This document shows, in pieces, positions 59,919 through 64,000 of a stretch of DNA of 64,000 nt. A program made the position numbers and the translations under genes. The stretch comes from Elysia crispata. Lineage: Eukaryota; Mollusca; Gastropoda; Plakobranchidae. The notes under the pieces are model-generated. The model saw nothing but the letters and a program-made list of their open reading frames with translations, did not search any database and had not been told where the DNA came from. The DNA lies in the NCBI GenBank assembly GCA_033675545.1, contig JAWDGP010006193.1, forward strand, positions 588,501 through 652,500, in the 5' to 3' direction. How positions within the stretch are numbered: position 1 is the first letter of the stretch; every line of letters starts with the position of its first letter.

Positions 59919-62809
59919 GCCTCCAAGTTAGTATTGTTTATCCCTCTCTCCTTTTCCTTTTCTTCTTTCTCTCTTTTTTTTCCCTCTTCCTCGACCTCTT
60001 CTTTTTTTTCTTATGCCTGTTTGCAATTTAGCGCAGTCGTCCCTCGCTTTATCTTTCCCTTTCTCTTCATTCACTATGAAAATTATACATCGGTCGAGAT
60101 ATAATTTTGAAGTTATCTTATTTTGATGTTACCATAATACATTCGAGTTCAATAAATGTGTATGCACATGTGTACTTTCAATGTGATTGTTGCTGAAACA
60201 GTCATCCCTTAGGCTTAATTACTGCTAGGGTTCTTTATTTCCCGAACAAATATACAACAATACACAAATGCCAACGCCTGCGAGGCTTACTCCTTGTCAA
60301 AGATGGCTGATTTGGCGCTTAACGAGTAAACCACGTGACCATGTAGAACAATCTGTTTTACGCTGATTAGCCCACTTATCACACACCAATCAGTCACGCA
60401 AATTTGGGTTCACAAAATATTAAAATATGGAAGAAAAGGTAAAAAGCTCGAACTATTCGACCTAAATACTAAAATAGCTAAATTTGAAAGACACGTAAGC
60501 AAGTTTGTTATAAAAAAATACATGAAAAATATTTTGCTGCGTTTTTTGCGTATAAAGTACGTCTATTTTATAAACTTTACAGGCTGTCCTAATTTAAATA
60601 GGCCTAGATATAATCATTCTTTTAAACTTTGAGGTAAAAGGCACGAACTTCGCGATCGTAAAAGAATCTCGTTATGGACGATTCGGCGACCAAAACTAAT
60701 GCAGTTTTGGTTTGAGAGTTCACGTTCGAGATTATTATAATCAGGGCCTAACTTGAGCTTCGTGCCTGTGAAAGTTATTGTGCCTATATTTTTGATAGCA
60801 AGGAGAGGATTAAATAAAATGGATCGTAGGATTGCTGGAAAATTTTCATTCTAGAAAAGCGTGGAATTCATGTGCAGGAAAATTAAATTGTTACACAATT
60901 GTTTTGCGGCAGATAAATTTTCGGGTTAATGCAATTTTCCTAAAGAAAGCTTGTAAGATCCGCTTTTTATACTGCTCTTATTTCTAACTGTCAAATTGTG
61001 TCAGAAGTAAAAGCACTCTTGGAGCGAGGATTCCAAGCCTTCTTGAGAAAAATGATACTTCCCAAGTAGTCGTCTGCCGCAAAACGTCTCATCTTATAGC
61101 GTCACTACACATGTGTTTTCAGGCCATTATTATTCTATTCTGGGATGCCCAGTTTACTCAATGATTCTTTTAGCTACAAAATTATTGTCGATCAATACAT
61201 AAATAATAATTATTTTCTTCTCCTATATATGAAAATTTTCATAGTTAATGAAACGATTTGAATTATCTGAATATACCTTTTAAAAACAACTTTTTGGTGC
61301 CCAAATCGTTTTGACTTCATGTCCAAACATAAAGTGAAACGAATGCTTTATCTTCACTATTGATTTAAAATTTCCTTTTTAATGATTACTTATCTTGTCC
61401 TTGGTCGCCATGCCTTTACAGAGTTTAGAATCAAATATTGATTATCAAGTCTTAGCCCTTGTTGAGTTATGTAGTTGAGTTGAATTTATATCTTGGAGCA
61501 AGATATCTCACCTCACCGAGACAGAGCAAAATCAGACAAACCCGCGTCCATTTATACCATTTCTACCAGGTGCAAAAAAGTGTAAAACAATGCAAAGGTC
61601 AGTGCCACCAAGCAAAAAGAAATTAAACACTAGCAAAGAAAGAACCCTTTAAAGAAGCGGCGGAGTGAAATAAATGTCAAGCCCATTATTTTCAATGCCC
61701 TTTCTCATTAAACTTGATATGTAGTATATCCATTCTAAATATTTTGTATGATTTCTAAAATTTGACTTGTTTGAAACTCTTTTTAAGAGAATCAGTATCT
61801 GTCTGTCTTGTTCCATTTGGTAGATTGTGTACGATAACTGCCCCTTCTTGAAGTTTTTAAAATTTTCATCCCTCTTCGCGGTCTTGCTCATTGTAACCAA
61901 TTACACTACTACTCTAACCAACGGTATTCTTATCCGGGATTTGCACTCGGGATATCCAACTCCTAGTTACAACCCTTACATGTGTCGGGTTGTTCTGATA
62001 TTCAAAATAATAATAGTACGATCATTAGCACTGACGACCACCATAAAGTACATGCACTGTTTTAGTGTGGGTCTGAGCCAGAAAAGTCATGCCACAATAA
62101 TTTTGTTATTAGTCACAAGCGTCGGACCTCAACACTGTTTAATCTGTTTCATTACCCGGTTTGCTACTTTATCTCATCATTGCCAGCACCTAGTTTTATC
62201 CCAGCAGCTGCCCAACTCATCCGTGCCTAGCTTGATGTTTAGATTTCCGACCGTAGCTAATAACAAACTGGCCAGACCGTATATGAGGGAAATGAAGGGG
62301 AGAGCTGCTCAAAAGGAAGAGAATTATTAGTTTTATGGGGACTCCCTGCTGTGTAAATGCACCAAGCAAAGCCGAGGCTGTGAGGCTATGGAGCTGTGAG
62401 TGTGAGTACCAGTGAGTTGTGCGACCGACAAATATGAGCTGGTAGCTTGGAGAATCTGCACTACTGGTAACAGCTGCTGTGGAGCGCTTGCAATTGAACC
62501 ATTTTTCTTACGCACATAATATTTTGTTTATTCTGCGAAAAATTCCTTGTAAGTAACATGATCTAGATTAATGTCAATGCACAATGACCTGAACAGCCAA
62601 TAGCCATTATGATTGTGTTTTTTTTAATCGATAAATAAAAACGAAGGGTGGTCTTCCTTAACATGGAAAGTTAGCTAATTCTTCAATTTCCATAACTGAA
62701 GAAACCTTTTAATGGATAATAGAAGGCTAAGAGTTCTCACAAAATGTGCTTAAATATACACATTACTGGAATTTACAGCTGCCCTTACATTTTAATCTAC
62801 ACACAATTG

Positions 62810-62941
<132 letters not shown>

Positions 62942-63217
62942 TGACACTCTCACTGCACTGCATTCTAATGGCTTTCTTACATTATGTTTTTGTCTTATAC
63001 TTTCGATGAGGGAACAAGTCAATGTATTTTAATAACCAAATTATTACTTTTATAGACCTGCAGACATAACTTAAAATCTTAGACATCAATATTGCTCGCG
63101 ACGTGTTCTGAGCGTCAAATCCACATTCCTCACAAATCGCTGATAGTGATTTAGGTTATTTCAATAAAGTTAAACTGACGTGTGCTGCCTATGAGGCCAT
63201 GTTTGCCCTCCCCCCTC

Positions 63218-63220
<3 letters not shown>

Positions 63221-63260
<40 letters not shown>

Positions 63261-63261
63261 T
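63221..63261. repeat. (AT)n microsatellite
   Basis: About 40 bp of AT with one TTT interruption. Confidence 0.93.
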
Positions 63262-63412
63262 AAGAATTTTTGGCTACTTAAAAGATCTTGATCAAGATAT
63301 TTTTTTGACGTTGTTTTCTCCCTTTTCCAGTGCTAGATATTTGACAAACAAAAAGGCATCGAAACTTGTCAACTTGGCTTTTATAATTTGATTTAGAATG
63401 TTTTTTTAACAG

Positions 63413-63627
63413 GTTACCTAGTTTTGGTTATTTCCCACTTAGCTCACATGAAGCCATGTCCGCATGTTACCGTTCCAAGATTGTGGTTGGATTACAACTA
63501 TATTCGCGTGCGATACAATGTCACCTACCCGAGGCTCACCACACGCGCATTGTTTAAACCTCGAGTACATACTGCAGCGATCACACGCGGAGTATTGATC
63601 CGTACACCTGAGAGATTTGATTTCTAG
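63413..63627 (+). CDS. Possible terminal exon of an unidentified gene
   Basis: After a TTTTTTTAACAG acceptor the frame is open for 71 codons to TAG. Composition differs from the AT-rich surroundings, with several CG dinucleotides. The peptide includes CPHVTVPRLWLDYNYIRVR, LTTRALFKPRVHTAAITRG and RTPERFDF, and is not low-complexity. No upstream exon was identified and no family is recognised. An internal ATG at 63448 could also start a short frame. Confidence 0.25.
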
Positions 63628-64000
63628 CGATTTATGTGCATCTGTAGGGTTTTAGTAGTGCGTAACTTAATAAATTGTCTTGGTGAGTCTCCTGGCGGAA
63701 TGTTACACGTTACATTTTAATCAATCAGCGACGGACATTAATTTGCTTATTGGTTGGTTATGCGTCCTGTCTCTCTGTCTCTCCCCCTCTCTGTGTCTCT
63801 TTCACTCTGTCTTACCTACTCTCTGCGTCTCACCCTTTATTTGTCTTACCCACATACACACACACTCTCTCTCTATCAGTCGCATTCTGTCATTCTTACT
63901 CCTAGCCCTACCCTCTTTCTCTCTCTCCCTCCCCTCTAAAGGTTTTCTCACAACCTGTGCCTTGGGTAACGAAAATTTTGGATTCATAGCCTTAGGTATC

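Noticed and set aside
61827-62330. 167-residue plus-strand frame
   Set aside because: Mixed composition with no domain, no clear start context and no splice support; probably chance or part of a repeat.

Overview
The window is eukaryotic and most likely molluscan, probably gastropod. That placement is inference from the intron-rich transglutaminase genes with GT-AG introns, very long TTA, CTA, GA and AT microsatellites, L2-like and other non-LTR retroelement remains, and AT-rich intergenic DNA. No bacterial, plasmid or phage features were seen.

The left two thirds is dominated by two protein-glutamine gamma-glutamyltransferase (transglutaminase) genes in head-to-tail tandem, both on the minus strand. 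TG-A has 16 coding exons from 17417 down to 5801 (845 residues). TG-B has 16 coding exons from 41244 down to 24618 (833 residues). Fourteen of the 15 homologous exons (2-16) have exactly the same length, and all intron phases match. The first coding exons are unrelated. Both copies keep the Cys-His-Asp triad and look enzymatically competent. TG-B also has a candidate second first exon (39946-39988), and its 4.9-kb intron 1 holds two decayed retroelements, a 92-bp triplication and GA arrays. One stretch of exon 4 is far more alike between the paralogs than the rest, suggesting gene conversion.

The right third is sparse. A plus-strand gene for a small secreted six-cysteine protein that I do not recognise occupies about 49879-51001 (its first exon is uncertain). 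It is followed by a degenerate 54-bp tandem repeat (51655-53245) closed by an inverted copy. A minus-strand mitochondrial ribosomal protein bL36m gene lies at 54754-55305 and a tRNA-Pro(AGG) gene at 58805-58876. A possible terminal exon sits at 63413-63627. A 30-bp minisatellite with 11 exact-length units lies at 44311-44640.

The remainder is intergenic or intronic AT-rich DNA with simple repeats. Exon boundaries were called by eye from GT/AG sites, reading frame and paralog comparison; no similarity search was run.
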